DNA of 64,000 nucleotides from Moniliella sp. 'wahieum' (GCA_003971905.1 RSEE01000038.1:62001-126000), one strand, 5' to 3'; shown: positions 34,735 to 46,630, counted from the first letter of the stretch. Numbers and translations are program-made. Notes: a model not told the origin generated them from the letters alone.

Positions 34735-36647
34735 CTACGATGGTGGGCTGAGCGGGTCCAAAGCAACAGGGGTAGCGGGAAGAGACTTATCCTCCTCATG
34801 CCCAGGGAATGGAGGCACAGGAGAGGCGCTCATGTCCCGCCCAAACCGAGGCGCATATGCTACCACCCGTGGGGTACTGCCGGCGTCGGACGGCGATTCA
34901 AGGCCCGAAGAAGAAGTTAGGGGGATGTTCAGGGCCAAGCCATGACCCTGGCGTGGCGTGTACGTCGGGAGACGATAAGGGTCGCGTAGCCTCACGTCCG
35001 GTCCAAGGTCCAATTCATGTTGCTGACTTCGGCCCCTGGCAAGTTCCGCAAGCGCGGCTGCCTCGGCTGCTTTGACGTCCGCCAGTGTAGGAAGATCAAG
35101 AAACGCTGTGGGTGCAGGCGGAGGGGGACGGCGCTGGCCCGAGACCGAGCCGGGGGAATTGACTGAAGGAGGAGAGCCAAACGCATTGGCACCTTCTACA
35201 CTTAGGAGGGGTGAAGCCAGCATCGCTTCCACATGCCCATTCTCGTCGGGCATGGGCCCCGGGATACTCTCACCAGGAGCTTCTTCATCCTCCTCAGGTC
35301 TTTGAACCAAAAGTGCAGGAGGGAGGTAGGGGTATTGGGACAGTCGCTTGGTAGACTTCTCGTCCGCCTCTTCCTCCTCAGGACGGTAATCTGGCATTTG
35401 ATTCGCCGGCACGCCCGGCGCGTACCCAGCAGCTTCCCAGATCCGTGCTGAACGATCGGCCATTGCCTCCAGCGTAGGCCAGCCAGCATAGTCCCCCTTT
35501 AAGGCAAAGCCTGCGAGGCCATCCCCAGCCGCTTCTCCCCCTCCCCTTCCGGACGCGCCGGCACCATGGGCAGAGCCAGAAAAGTACCCTTCGTAGCCGA
35601 TTAGGTCCTCATCGGCATCCGAGTCCTGCATCTCACTAGCATCCAGCGTGTAAAATTCTCCTGCTCCAGTTCGTCGGCAAACCAGCGAAGAAAATGGGCC
35701 CACCCATCGGGCCCATCACCAGGACATAAAACAACCTTGGTATCAAAGTCGCGGCCAAACGCGATCACCTGTCCTACTGCCGCGCGATTGCTGGGTGGAT
35801 CAGAGGAAGTAGAAGGACGTGGGGAAGCCTGATCGTAACGCGCTTCCGTATCGGCTTGACCGGGAGGGTTAAGGTCCACCCCAATGTAGTTCCCCACCCG
35901 GTCCGTGATTAGGGGAGCCAACCAGGGTCGGAGTACGCTGCACGTACCCAACCCCCTGGACAGGAGGACATATTTGCGTTAACAGCGGGGGAGGCGCCTG
36001 TGTCCGGGTCCTTATCCACATGGCGCCAGAAAGACCATTCCCTCAATGCTTGCTCGGTAGACAGCATGGGCAGACCAAAGAAAAGCCCATCGGTGCAGGA
36101 GCCGCCGGGAACGGAGGTTGCGTACGCCTCCACATCTTGTCCGTTCACGCACAGCAGACTCGCTCGCACTGCCGCCGGCAGAGGCCTGCCAAGGGCGCGC
36201 TCCAGCTCCTCCACGTCTTCCTCCAAGGCGGGGGAATTGAAGGTGTCATTGAGCTCGGGATACTGTTCCTCGGCCCAGGCGCGGATGCGGCTCCAGGATA
36301 GGGCGGGCGGAGCAGCAGGTCGGTGGCTGGCGGTCAGGGGATCTTCACTCTCTATCTCCACCTCGGTCTCCACGGGCGGGGCGAGCACGGCGAGCGAGTT
36401 GGCGCGTGACGCCAATCCAGGACGGGGAAGGGTGTATCCGGCGGGCACACCACGCCGGGGGGCGGCAGAAGTGGCAAACATGTCGGTGCTCATCGTCGCT
36501 GCCGGGCCGCCGCCATAGTGAGAGTAAGGCGAGGCGAAAGAAGAGAGTGCGGGCGAGGCCGAGGGGCGCGCCCGCCGCGTACCGGCCACCACTGCCGCCG
36601 CCAGCACCGTTCCCGCCGCCCAGCCAGGCAGCGAGCGAGGAGAACAT
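34735..36647 (-). CDS. KNR4: KNR4/SMI1 cell-wall and signalling scaffold
   Basis: Fungal hub protein that links cell-wall glucan synthesis with the Slt2 MAP kinase and with growth control. The start at 36647 gives MFSSLAAWLGGGNGAGGG, the usual N-terminus of the family. The SMI1/KNR4 core follows: YPELNDTFNSPALEEDVEEL, VRASLLCVNGQD, GLFFGLPMLSTEQALREW, WLP followed by LITDRVGNYIGVDLNPP, and GQVIAFGRDFDTKVVLC. It continues with WAHFLRWFADELEQENFTLD. The C-terminal half is a disordered Pro/Glu/Ser tail typical of fungal KNR4, ending in PATPVALDPLSPPS at 34735. No intron is needed in the core. Frame changes occur near 36500, 35935 and 35650, all in or near short runs of one base. Confidence 0.92.
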
Positions 36648-38294
36648 CCTTCTTCTCGACGAAGTTGGGAGCGACGAGGGCGGGTTGGATGGATGGTGAG
36701 CTGGCTGGCTGGGTTGGTGGCTGCTGCTGCTTCCACGCCCGTGGAGGCTTTGCCGGCTGAGCCTGGCAGGCTGCGACGCCCGTCGCCGCCGCGCCGCACC
36801 TGGCAAGACGCAGGGCGGCGGCCGACACACCGGCGCCGTGCCTGCCCCCACACGCGCCCCCCAGTGTGGTGTGGTGCCGGGCGGAGAGCGCGAGTGTGGT
36901 TGTGCTCGCGGGGGGGCACTGCCGCCGATGCACTAGGGTTGTGCGGGTTGTCGCGCCACGTCGTCGCTGCCCCGGTGCGAGTCGGAGCAGCGCCCGGGGG
37001 GCGCGCGCGCGCGGATACAAGCGGGCATCACGTCCGCATCACACTCGTCACGGGACCTGTCGTAGGGTCGCGCTGGGCGCGTCCGGTCATGTGACCCTCT
37101 GCCACTAGTGGCCCTGCCGTCTGCCCTGCTGGGCCTCCCACCGCAACGGTCACCAATAGGCCGTCTGCGCCCTCGCACGACTTGAAAGACAAAGACAGGG
37201 CGGCTCCGGCGGAGCATGTGTTGCGTGGAAGTCAGTATCGCCGGCGGCGTGCTTGGTGTTCTTGGCGCTCGGCGATGTGGGTGCCAGGTACAAGGCTCAC
37301 GGCGGCGGATATCAATTTGGCCCGATGGAATGGGCCGGAACACCGAAGCGCACAGCACCGCGACCAGTGTACTGACCCCGACCGTAAGCATACTAGGCCT
37401 GCATATAGGCTCAGCCGCTGCAGTAGACCCAGCAACCGTCAGCAGAGCAATGTGAGCGCGGCCACGGCTGTATGGCTTGGCACCCTCTGCACGTCGTGAA
37501 AATGTTGGCGGGGTCCCAGTCGAAAACATAATGCCGCTCCTTTTCCCCACCTGCTTAATGCCCCCTCCATCACCTACCTCCACCCACGCTTGCTGGGCAG
37601 CTCGCCGCTGTCATTCTCCGATTCGTACGAGAGGGATGCTGGACGTGAGTCGCCATACTGGGTCGAAGGCGACGCCCGGGGCGAAAAGGGCCACTTGCTG
37701 CCGTCTCATCTCACCGACAATGATTGGTGCGGCTGGCAGGCCCACACAGGCGCCAGCAAGCAACTAGCTGTTGCTAGTGGACCTCGCTCGGCTCAATACT
37801 GTCCACTGTACAAGCAACGCTTCGATGACTTGGTATATTGACCACATTTTTGTCAACACAGACGGTGGGGGGCAGGTTTGTTATGGGGGGAGGGTAGCTG
37901 GCCGAAATGCTGATGTTAGGCGGAGCGAGCCATCCAGGATGATCACGATGCCTTTTCCCTCAACATGCTCGTGGTCCACATCGGGGCTCGGTTAACGGTT
38001 AGGTTTAGACGTAGCGTTCCCCCTGTCCCAGCCTTAAGCTCTGTCAGTGAAATGGACGTGATCTACTGAGATAACCCTCCCGATGATATATATTAGTGTC
38101 CCACGCGGGAAGAGATACCAAAGAGGCGAATTATATTACGCCACAAAAGAACTCGGTTGTGAAATAGAGGGGTCAAGGCCCGACTGCCATCAAAAATGAC
38201 CTTGAGGCCCGACCGAAATGAAAGGCCTTGAAGAGCCCAGAAATGGAAGAAGAAGGGAGACGAGTGAAAAGACACACAGAAAAACATGAGACTC
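36648..38294. other. Intergenic, about 1.6 kb
   Basis: KNR4 promoter side, very GC-rich up to about 37.1 kb, and 3' flank of the next minus-strand gene. It contains the second copy of the 60-bp dispersed element. No gene is seen. Confidence 0.45.
38001..38059 (+). repeat. 60-bp dispersed element, copy 2
   Basis: Starts AGGTTTAGACGTAGCGTT and ends GTCAGTGAAATGGACGT. It aligns with 10836-10896 over its whole length. Confidence 0.7.
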
Positions 38295-39402
38295 TCAGTT
38301 CCAACCGCCAACAGTAAAGAGGTCAGTGCCGTTGTCGGGCGGGAGACCATCCAAGCGGTCCAGATCAAATCCACCGAAGAAGGGAGTAGGTAGTCTTGGC
38401 GGTGCGATGGACGGAGTGATATGTAAAGGGCTGATAGAATCGCGCATGACCCAAGCGCGGGTCCGGTCGCGGACCCGGGCCCAGGAGGTTTGAGCAGGGG
38501 GTTCGTTCGGGGGTGGGTCCCAGTCGATCGATCGAAAAATGGGAAACAACCCTTGTTCTATTGGAACAGGTGTTTCTTCTCCATCGTGTGCATATGTTGG
38601 GTGTGGTCCAAATGGCGCCAGAGACGACGTCTCACGCCCCCAATCTCTCATTCCAGATTGGACATAGATGTCCCATGCGATGATCATCTGATCCACCTCA
38701 TTTATAAGGCAGTGGACATCGGGCCGGGGTTGATGCCGCAGCATAGACGACCATGTTCTCGGTTCAAGCGTCTCGGCCACAGACGTTTCGGAATCGGAGT
38801 GGGGATCGTTTCTCATACTAGGAGCGGCCGATCTCATATGATCCATCATGAAAGGTGTAGGGGCAGGGGGTTGTTGCTATCGCCCTGGGGAGGGATGAAG
38901 GGAGTATTGCTCGCCGGCAGGTGGTGGGGGAAATCGCCTACCTCCGACTCGCGCTCATCCACCATGACGGAGCGATGGGTGTAGTGACCCGATGTTAGGT
39001 CGCCCATTTCCGGAACAGCAGGCCTAGGATTAATCCATGAGATATGCGGCCGGACCGGAATGTGGTCGAATGTGTGCCGAGGCGAGTCCTCCGTATCTTC
39101 ATCTCGGAGGGTACTACGGAGGGCGCTAAGATTGAAGGTTCCTTCCCACCTTCGGCGCTCTGGCTGGCCGCGGATCCAGCGTTCATGGTGGTAGCCTTCG
39201 GTAGTGAGCGCGCCTTCGGTGGTGACGTGGGTTTCGTTGGCGGGGTTCACAGCGCCATACGCATTGCCGCCCATGAAGGCGGTGCCAACGGGGGACGGGA
39301 GCGCTCGTCTTCTTCTTCCATTTCGGAGACGTCAGCCCAGTGCCCGGAGTCGGGGGTGAGCAAGTAGATTGCAGACCCAGCCCGTCGCGCATCGTCGCTC
39401 AT
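38295..39402 (-). CDS. Unrecognised acidic protein
   Basis: I do not recognise this gene. The ATG at 39402 gives MSDDARRAGSAIYLLTPDSG, followed by HWADVSEMEEEDERSR. One frame change near 39280 joins it to GGNAYGAVNPANETHVTTE, then WEGTFNLSALRSTLRDEDT and GHYTHRSVMVDERESEVGD. The frame runs on into MMDHMRSAAPSMRNDPHS (near 38849), then WSSMLRHQPRPDVHCL, WDIYVQSGMRDWGRE and a C-terminus ending in LFTVGGWN at 38295. Total length is about 365-370 aa with no intron needed. It is rich in Asp, Glu, Pro and Arg, with no membrane segment or known motif. The long consistent open reading and the clean start support a real gene. Confidence 0.6.
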
Positions 39403-41080
39403 GATGGTGGTCAATGGGGGAGGGGGGGGGGGGAGGGAAAGGTGCGGCCAGGAAGCGCACGCTTACAACTCAGTATGTTATAGGTGCGACAACAGGGACC
39501 GGCCGAACAACAGTCTCGAGTATGCAGCAGTTCGCAAGTGTGGATGTAATGCACCCACTGCGGCAGTGTTGCTCGCCGGCAATAGTATAAGCGCATTTCC
39601 CTGCAACAGCCACCAGCCGATTTCGATCCCATATGGTGACTGGCCCACCGCGTGTATAGTTAGGCGGCACTGCTTGTATCCATTCGCACTAGTAAGTATT
39701 CATCGGGGTAAAATTTGATGGAATGTATACAGAGTCCCTCTATCTCCCAACAGAGGGGTTAGCCACTTCCGTATTAAGACTCCCCAAAACGGAGAGGCTC
39801 CGTAGGTCAACCAGGGCTAAAAGAGAGGAACAGGTTAGAATCAGCCTGATTAAGCTGGTGGTCAAGGTTGTATGCAACTGTCACATGGCGGGGCCCAGCC
39901 TGTGAGGGCCCACCCGGGAGTGCTAATAAATGATACGATCTTCCTTATAGGAAGACGGTAATAGGGTCGACTTCCTGTATGTTCATACTTGGGCGTTTGT
40001 TGGAGAAGAAACAGCGCGGCAAGGGACAAAAAGGAGATACCTTTCGGAGTATAGCAGAGAAGGCTGCTTGCAAGGCAAAAGGCTACGTATAGGCACCATC
40101 AGCATGGAAAGTATAGTATAATGTCTCTGAAGCCGTTCGTACTTGGGGACGGGAAAAGAGGCGACCAGCGACAACGCTGCCCAAATTTGGATTGAAGCGA
40201 GAAAAACACGGATTGGAGCTGTGAGACTGAAAGTTGCGACTGGAAAAGACTCCACGCATTAATAGGGTAAAGCCGAACACTGAGAGACTGATAGTCGCAG
40301 AGCGCGCTCCGTCCTTACAATGGTGAAGAACCATGGATCAAACGAAGAGGACATGAACAGGGAAGAGGCGACTGTCGTCGCCAATTAAGGATACGTTGTA
40401 GCGTGGGTGACCGCGCCCGGAGACCACAGTATACATGTGATTGTACGACCCCTCCGCGGCCATGGCTTACTAGTTGTGTGGGTAGGAAACGAACCCTGTT
40501 AACTGACTGGACTGACAAAGCATCGATCTTTAGATTGGAATGGATCCGCAGACAAAGTCAAAGCCTCCTGGTGCCAGGAGCAGGAATATGGAAAGGGATT
40601 TGGAAAAAGCTCTGTTGGCCCACCGAGCCATTATGCTCGCCTCTTTTGGGACTTACAAGAGTGTATACACGGGTTTTTCGATGTCCCACCACCGGCCAAC
40701 GTTCGTCTTCATCGCGTCGTCAACGTTCGCCCGCACTGCTGCTGCGCATGTGCGGGAATGAAAGTGGATCAGAGCTCAGACTGAGCGCTCAGCCTGAGTG
40801 GGCTCCGCTATGGCTCCGCTGGCTCGCCAACCACAGGGGTCGCTTTTCGAATCATATCACGATGTTGAGAGGGATGGATCGCGGGGGTGTAGTGTGGCAA
40901 GCACTGATGGCGCGGTTCCGCGAGACTGGCTGGACTTTGTATCCGCTGCCAGCTACCTGTGGGTACGCAACTTGCCTGCGGCCCGCCTTGCCTGTTCGTC
41001 GGAGTTCGGTGGTGCCGGCGGTGCCGGCGATGCAGCGACGGATCATATAGGCCAGATTATCGATGATGCAATGATGATAG

Positions 41081-41142
41081 TGATGCATGATGCACGGTGC
41101 ACGGTGCACGGTGCATGGTGCCTGACGCGTGACGCGTGACGC
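41081..41142. repeat. Heptamer mosaic, ATGCAT, GTGCAC and ACGCGT classes
   Basis: One ATGCATG unit passes without loss of register into about three GTGCACG units, a GTGCATG, and then ACGCGTG repeated about 2.7 times (41123-41142). Confidence 0.9.
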
Positions 41143-41176
41143 CACACGGGCATTGCAGTATGGTGCCTGAAGCATG

Positions 41177-41214
41177 TGCATGATGCATGATGCATGATGC
41201 ATGATGCATGATGC
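41177..41214. repeat. Heptamer array, ATGCAT class
   Basis: TGCATGA repeated more than five times with no error over 38 bp. Confidence 0.97.
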
Positions 41215-41370
41215 AGGGCGGGAGGGTGCGGCCGCCTTTAATGAGGCTGGCTGGGGCCCAGCACCCCCAGCGTCGGCCCGGAACTGAAAAGGAGGCCAGG
41301 GGGTGGTAAGAATTAGTAACGGACGCATGCCCATGTGAGTACCTGGGAGCTTCCCACCACTGCCTGCCTG

Positions 41371-41388
41371 ACGTTCAACGTTCAACGT
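41371..41388. repeat. Heptamer array, AACGTT class
   Basis: ACGTTCA repeated 2.6 times. It lies about 130 bp upstream of a candidate start codon. Confidence 0.9.
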
Positions 41389-41520
41389 GGACGCACCTCG
41401 CGTCTCATCGTCCCATCCTGCCTTGTTTCGTCCTTGGGCCTCATCAGCCCCAGCCTTGGTTGATCCCCTGCCCAGCCCCCTCCCGCTCATCCCTCCCACC
41501 CCTTTCCCCACTCGCCCGCC

Positions 41521-42640
41521 ATGGACACCCTCTCTAGCGGGAGGCGCAAGCTTCTGGCTGATACCCATGTCCTCCCTCCCTCCACCCCTGACGCCGGCCA
41601 CCCATCCTCCGCCCAGCAGTCAGCGCTCCTCCTGTCCTCAGCAGGCTCACCAGACAACCCAGAAGCACTGCAGCGCCCATGTTTACCTTCAACGCGAGTC
41701 GGAAGCCTCTCTTCCACCCTCTCGCTCGTCAGGCGAGGGTGTGCCTGGAGTAGCAGCCGAACCGAACCCCGACGACCCGCCTCCGCGCCCAAGTCTCGCC
41801 CCCTGGCCCAGGGCAACCGCTAATGGGATCAGGTGTCGCATACCTTGACCCCAACCCAATTGGTATCTTCAGCGACTACTCCCATCACCCACACAGCGTT
41901 ATTTGCGAGATCCGCAGAGCGGGGCTGGTGAAGTCGCGCATTACCGTACATGAAGTGAACAAGGTAGGTGTTCTCCAAGTCCTTGCTGTGCATGGCAATG
42001 AGCTGACAGGCGGCATGTGCATGAATAGGCGAGGAGAACAGACCGGCCCTTGTGGAGCTGCAAGCCACTCACCCCCTTCGGGATCGGAAGGACAATGTCC
42101 GTTTCCTATGCAGGCGAGGTTGTGGCAGTACTGTCGAGGGGAAAGGGTGGCAAGTGGGAGTGCCATAAAGCTGAAGCAGTGGAGAAAAGTGGCGAGAAGA
42201 AAAGCGAGAAGAAAAGCGAGAAGAAAGTCGAGACGGGATTGTTACTCTTCTCGGTTTGCCTGCGACCTATGAACCAAGAACCGCATGTTCACTTGCCGGT
42301 CAACTATGCTTCGTGTCAAGTTGGTGCCCCCTCAGTCAAAGTTCTCCCGATTCTGAACGAACGGCTTGGCTCAGGTTTCCACATGACTACCCCCTGGGGC
42401 CGAGTCTTGGCCATGGTGCATCGTTCCATGGGGTTCCGCACGCAGGCGAGTGTCCATGGTGCGTCCACCTTTGTCCTCGTGGTTATGAAGCTAACGAACA
42501 GCAGTGGCCCCATTTGTCGATCTGTTCCTTTCCTCCATGCTTGCCATTGTGGGGCTGGAGGAGGACGCTCTCTCAGACTCCGGAACCAACTATTGACTTC
42601 ATCGTTGTTGCAATCCTATCGTTTCTAATGATACTGTTCC
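41521..42640 (+). CDS. Possible gene, unrecognised
   Basis: The ATG at 41521 lies in a good context (CGCCATGGACACC) after a C/T-rich leader, and opens MDTLSSGRRKLLADTHVLPP. Later open pieces include GVAYLDPNPIGIFSDYSHH, VICEIRRAGLVKSRITVHEV, a 12-bp repeat coding EKKSEKKSEKK (42187-42230), and MNQEPHVHLPVNYASCQ. A GTAGGT donor near 41964 suggests an intron. I cannot join the pieces into one confident frame, and I recognise no domain. It may be a real gene with several frame errors, or a decayed one. Confidence 0.35.
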
Positions 42641-44001
42641 CAACCACAGGGAAAGAACGGACAAGAGACGTTTCGGCCCCCATACCCAAGCCTATGCACT
42701 GCCCAATGGCTCAGAAACACTTCGCACAGCTGGAAGGTGGGTCGTGTCACGGCATGTGCCACATTGCAGCATGCATCACTTCCATACACATTGTGGAATC
42801 CAGCAGCCAGCCAGGACGATGGCAAACACATTCGCAAACTTTCTCGGGACTTTCATTGATTCCTGATGCACTGCCAAACATATATATAGCAGAGACGACT
42901 GTCAGCGCCAATTGCGGACCTTGTGGTTTACTCTATATGCGCCTGCAGAGACTGAGCTTCTCAAACGTCAAGACTTTCAAGCCTCGAGATGGAAGGAGCT
43001 ATCGCACCACAAGCAGCGCATAATGATATTGAATGATGGACAAGCACTTCATCCGGAACGGTTCTATTGTTGCACGCATGGGCCAAAAGCTGCAGATAGA
43101 GTTCCAGCGGTACAGCTCATGAGAAAGGCGACACACCAAGAATTAGGCCACTAAAACGTACCACAAGAGATGGCCAATGAAAAAAAGGGGAGCACGACAT
43201 GCGAGTACGCCTTCGACGGCTTTTCATTTTTATAATCTCCTGTGGATTGTGGTCGCTGCCTCGCATGTGCTTGTGGTGCACTTGAAAAGGGGATCCATGA
43301 CTGATGGCACTCTTCTGGGGCTCAGCCTCACAGACACTGTCTAATAAGATCAAGGTACAGGCGGCTCCCTGCCGCCAGGAATACGAACCAATATATTTTT
43401 GCAGGGATTTGTGCCAGGGTCCTCGCTGGCATACGGTTAGCTGGACGTGTGGTGGAGTGCAGATGTCCGCGCAAACGCGTTTGGCATGTGATGGAGGGGG
43501 GGAGGTGAATAATTGCACTGGTACGCGTTGGCGGCTACCAACGTCGTCTCAGAACGCTAACCTCGTCATTGTTTGGCAGCCGAGAATAAGATGGTGGCTC
43601 TCGCTGCCATTGAAGAAGGGAGCTCTCAAAGGCCAACAAGGTACCCGCGTCAAGAAGGTGAGCCGCAATGATCTTGTGTCGCTTCTTTACTGACGAACAG
43701 CTAACTACCCCTGGCTCCTCTGAACTCCTCACAGAGCGCGTAATCGTGTTTGGAGGTGGACTCTGCAACACAGCTCGACGGCCTTAGCCAGCCTAGGCAC
43801 AAATCCGTATTCTTGCTTCGGCCAACTCCTCACCTCGACCTTGCACCATCTGCTATGCATTGCCGTGTAGACGCTGCCAATGCGCCCAAGCAAAGCCAAT
43901 TTGACGACCTAATGTACCTGTTGCTGAAGTACCTTTAGTTGCTTGCAGATATATAGATTGCCAATCCTACTGGTATAAGTTGCCAAGGTTTTACCTCGCG
44001 C
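42641..44001. other. Unresolved region
   Basis: Plus-strand pieces near 43570-43760 could be exons: LAAENKMVALAAIEEGSSQ, a GTGAGC...ACAG intron-like stretch at 43658-43701, then LTTPGSSELLTERVIVFGGG. They match no family I recognise and may belong to the preceding candidate gene. A segment at 42893-42919 resembles 40370-40396. Nothing else is clear. Confidence 0.3.
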
Positions 44002-45140
44002 TCACTCGTTCGTTGTACGCGGACGCTTCGCCGTCCGACCATCATCCCATGAGCCGTGGGTGCGTCCCCGGTGATGGAAAGAAACGTCGGAGCGGTAATT
44101 GTCCCTGGCATGCTCTTGTCGGTCGATCTGTGGGGCGGGAGCAAAATTGGGACGAGCAGGGAGGCGGGCCATGCGTGGCAGGCGGGGGAGAGAGGGTTCA
44201 TCACGGGCGCAGGAACCATGGGCATAACGGGTATGCCCATTGGCGCCATTTGCATCATTGGCGCCATTGGCACGTTCATTCCCATTGGCAGTGCCGGACC
44301 TCCTTGGTTCCGATTCCCACGGGACTGGAAGTCCCTTCCCCCCGCCCGCGGCCGCGGCCACGTCCGTCTCCATGCCGCGCAGAATCTTTGGGCAACACCG
44401 CATACGGATTCCCCCGGGCCGAAGAGGACAACTCTGCTTCCATTTCTGACCCTTGGTACGGATTCTCGGTCCACCACTGTGCCAACGTCGAGGCATCCTG
44501 CGCTGAGCTAGTAACAATGTAGACTGAACCCTTGGACTTGCCATTGACCTTATGCTCAGAGAATGAGGTGATTCCGGAGGGATAGGGTCACCCCTGCCTC
44601 AGCCGCAGCTTGGCGGATGTCCTCATCCGTAGTCCACTGCGAAGCGAAGGGTTAGTTCCACTTTCTCGTGAAGACGGGTGGAAGGGGACATACCCAGTTA
44701 AACTCGCTTACTGTCAGGGCATCTTTCACATTCGGGTCGGGGTAGTAATGTGGCTGCCAAGCGCGGTTGTCATTAGGGCAGCCTGCGTTGTTCTCGCCTG
44801 TACGATGATGAACCAAGGGATCTGGGTGCATCGAACCACCCCCAGGCGGTTGTTCTGCCGGACTTTGGGCGCGGCGGGGGACTCGCTCTCCCGCGGCCGC
44901 TTGCGCAGTGTTGCAGCAGGCGGGGCTGGCTCCTGCGGCGGATCTTCTGCGACAGCGGCAGCGACGGGGGCAGGGGTGATGTAGAAGTCATCTTCCTATG
45001 GGGGCAAGGGGGTGCAGCATGTCAGTCAAGGGTCTTACCTGTTGTCTGCCTGGGTGTTTAGGAGAAAGGAGGATGGAGGAGAAGAGCGCGTTGCAGGAGA
45101 GGGAGGCACTCACGCCATACAGGTCAAAGTCGTCTTCCAT
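44002..45140 (-). CDS. CPSF6/CFIm68-like RRM protein
   Basis: Probable nuclear mRNA 3'-end processing factor. Exon 1 from the ATG at 45140 codes MEDDFDLYG, and a 118-bp intron (44996-45113, GTGAGT...CATAG) follows. Exon 2 starts EDDFYITPAPVAAAVAEDPP, then has a basic/Pro stretch with RKRPREGE. The RRM follows: a VSEFNW block (44700-44710) and WWTTDEDIRQAAAEAGV, the WTTDED motif typical of CPSF6/7, probably across an intron near 44640-44690. Then come an HKVNGKSKG turn, a strand with SVYIVTSSAQDASTLAQWW and an NPYAVLPKD loop. After the RRM there is a GRGRGRGRG tract, a Met/Pro/Ala-rich segment and a basic tail (RTAKRPRTTNE) ending at 44002. Two or more frame changes occur around 44540 and 44300. 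The RRM is firm, and the CPSF6 assignment rests on the WTTDED motif and the acidic FDLYG start. Confidence 0.75.
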
Positions 45141-45817
45141 TGTGGGATGGACAGAGAAACAGGCACAGTGCAACGGACGGAGGAGTCAGCGAGCAATGCA
45201 CTAAACACAGTCAAGCTGGCGGCAAAAGGGAACACCAGGAGGACGTGGATGTGATGCGCTGGGATGGGTGAGGAGGGCGAGCGATATGGTGGGAGTAACC
45301 CTCTCTCCCTCCCCACTCGTCGGTGGCGCGTGCGCGGGGTTTACCAGCGCCCCCACGCCAGACCCTGAGCGGAACAGTCACCCACACGCGGAATTGACAC
45401 GCGTGAATTGGGTGTCATATGCAGCTTGACCTCCCTCAACAGGAACCTAACCCATATAACAACCAGTAGCATGTAACATGGTAGTAACAGGGAACTAGCC
45501 CTGTAACCTCTGCCCCACCTCACGCCTCAGATGTCGATGAGGCTTCAGGGCCTCAGATCCTTCAGAACTCTTAGGTGTGAGGTACCTAATGGCAACAACC
45601 AGCAAGTACACAAAAGCTAACTATAACCCCGCGACATGACACGCAAAGCTTTTCTCTCGTCAATAGGAAGTGCGACTAGTGTGACCACACACATATGTAT
45701 CGTTTTCCATGTGGGGGCTGTTTTCTGCTGTACTTGCGTATACAGCCTCGTTAAAACGAGAGCAGGACGAAGCCCTCTATTATACTCTGCATACATTGCG
45801 CCCACATATGTTGACGG

Positions 45818-45833
45818 TTTAAGCTTTAAGCTT
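45818..45833. repeat. Heptamer array, AAGCTT class with T linker
   Basis: TTTAAGC repeated 2.3 times, which is AAGCTT plus T, a third linker base for this class. Confidence 0.8.
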
Positions 45834-46083
45834 GATGTCACCGGGGAAGGCGAGGTGAAACCGCTGAGAGCCCGGTTGAGAGCCCACCATCACAAGCTCT
45901 GGATCCCCCCTTAATTAGTTGCCTCAATGATGGTCTCGGTTTCCCCGCCTCGAAAGATTTTTTCTTCCTGTTGGGGATACGTGCGCTACGCCCTTGTCGG
46001 TGCCATCATACATATAGCTGTGACGAGGAAGTGCCATCCGATGATATTCATTGATAGTACGGCAGGGGGCTTATAGTTAGCTG

Positions 46084-46119
46084 GCTTCGCCTGCTTCGTC
46101 TGCTTCGTCTGCTTCGCTT
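46084..46119. repeat. 9-bp tandem repeat CTGCTTCGT
   Basis: About four copies, with the outer ones changed to GGCTTCGC and CTGCTTCGC. Confidence 0.85.
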
Positions 46120-46604
46120 GATTTTAACGTCAACGTTCATCATCAAATGGGATGGGGTGGAGATAGGAAAAAGGGAAACTAAAGCAAAGGAGTTCCTCAA
46201 AGCCCTTGTTAAGCAGCCTGGGGGGGGGGGGGCGCTTGAGAATGTGAGAAATGGGTCGTACTTCGCGTTAAGACGAGCCCACTATCCCTGGCACCACCGA
46301 TCCTCCTTGTGCATTGGCTGATACACATCAGCTCTGGGGCTGTTGTATCCGACTCTGCCCTATGTTGTGCTCCCATGACAGGCTCATCTCTCTCTCTTTG
46401 GTTGGAAAATCGATCCATCATTGATCTCTCCTCTTTCTGGCCTTTTGGCCTTATCATATACCCAGCGGCGCCCCGTAGGGTACATGTAATAAGGTCCTAC
46501 ACTCCTTATAGTCTGCGCGGCACACCTGTCCTCAGGTCTCATAGGCCCAATGCTTCTCACAACTCAATCGATCTAGAATCACACACTATAATCCTCCAAT
46601 CTCT

Positions 46605-46630
46605 CTTCAAGCTTCAAGCTTCAAGCTTCA
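46605..46630. repeat. Heptamer array, AAGCTT class
   Basis: CTTCAAG repeated about 3.7 times with an exact 7-bp period. Confidence 0.95.

Larger units (their letters stand above)
39403..41520. other. Intergenic, repeat-rich
   Basis: About 2.1 kb. It starts with a G-rich tract (39418-39434) in the promoter of the preceding gene. The 41.08-41.39 kb part holds four classes of heptamer array. No convincing gene is seen. Short open frames at 40403-41050 show no domain. Confidence 0.45.

Noticed and set aside
41177-41214. Regular short repeats as a CRISPR-like array
   Set aside because: Units are contiguous 7-mers without spacers, and the genome is eukaryotic.
46430-46475. CTGGCCTTTTGGCCTTATCA, similar to the start of U2 snRNA
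   Set aside because: The match is limited to the GGCCTTTTGGC core. The following AAGATCAAGTGTAGTATCTG-type sequence of U2 is absent, and the core can be explained by AGGCCTT-like words common in this DNA.
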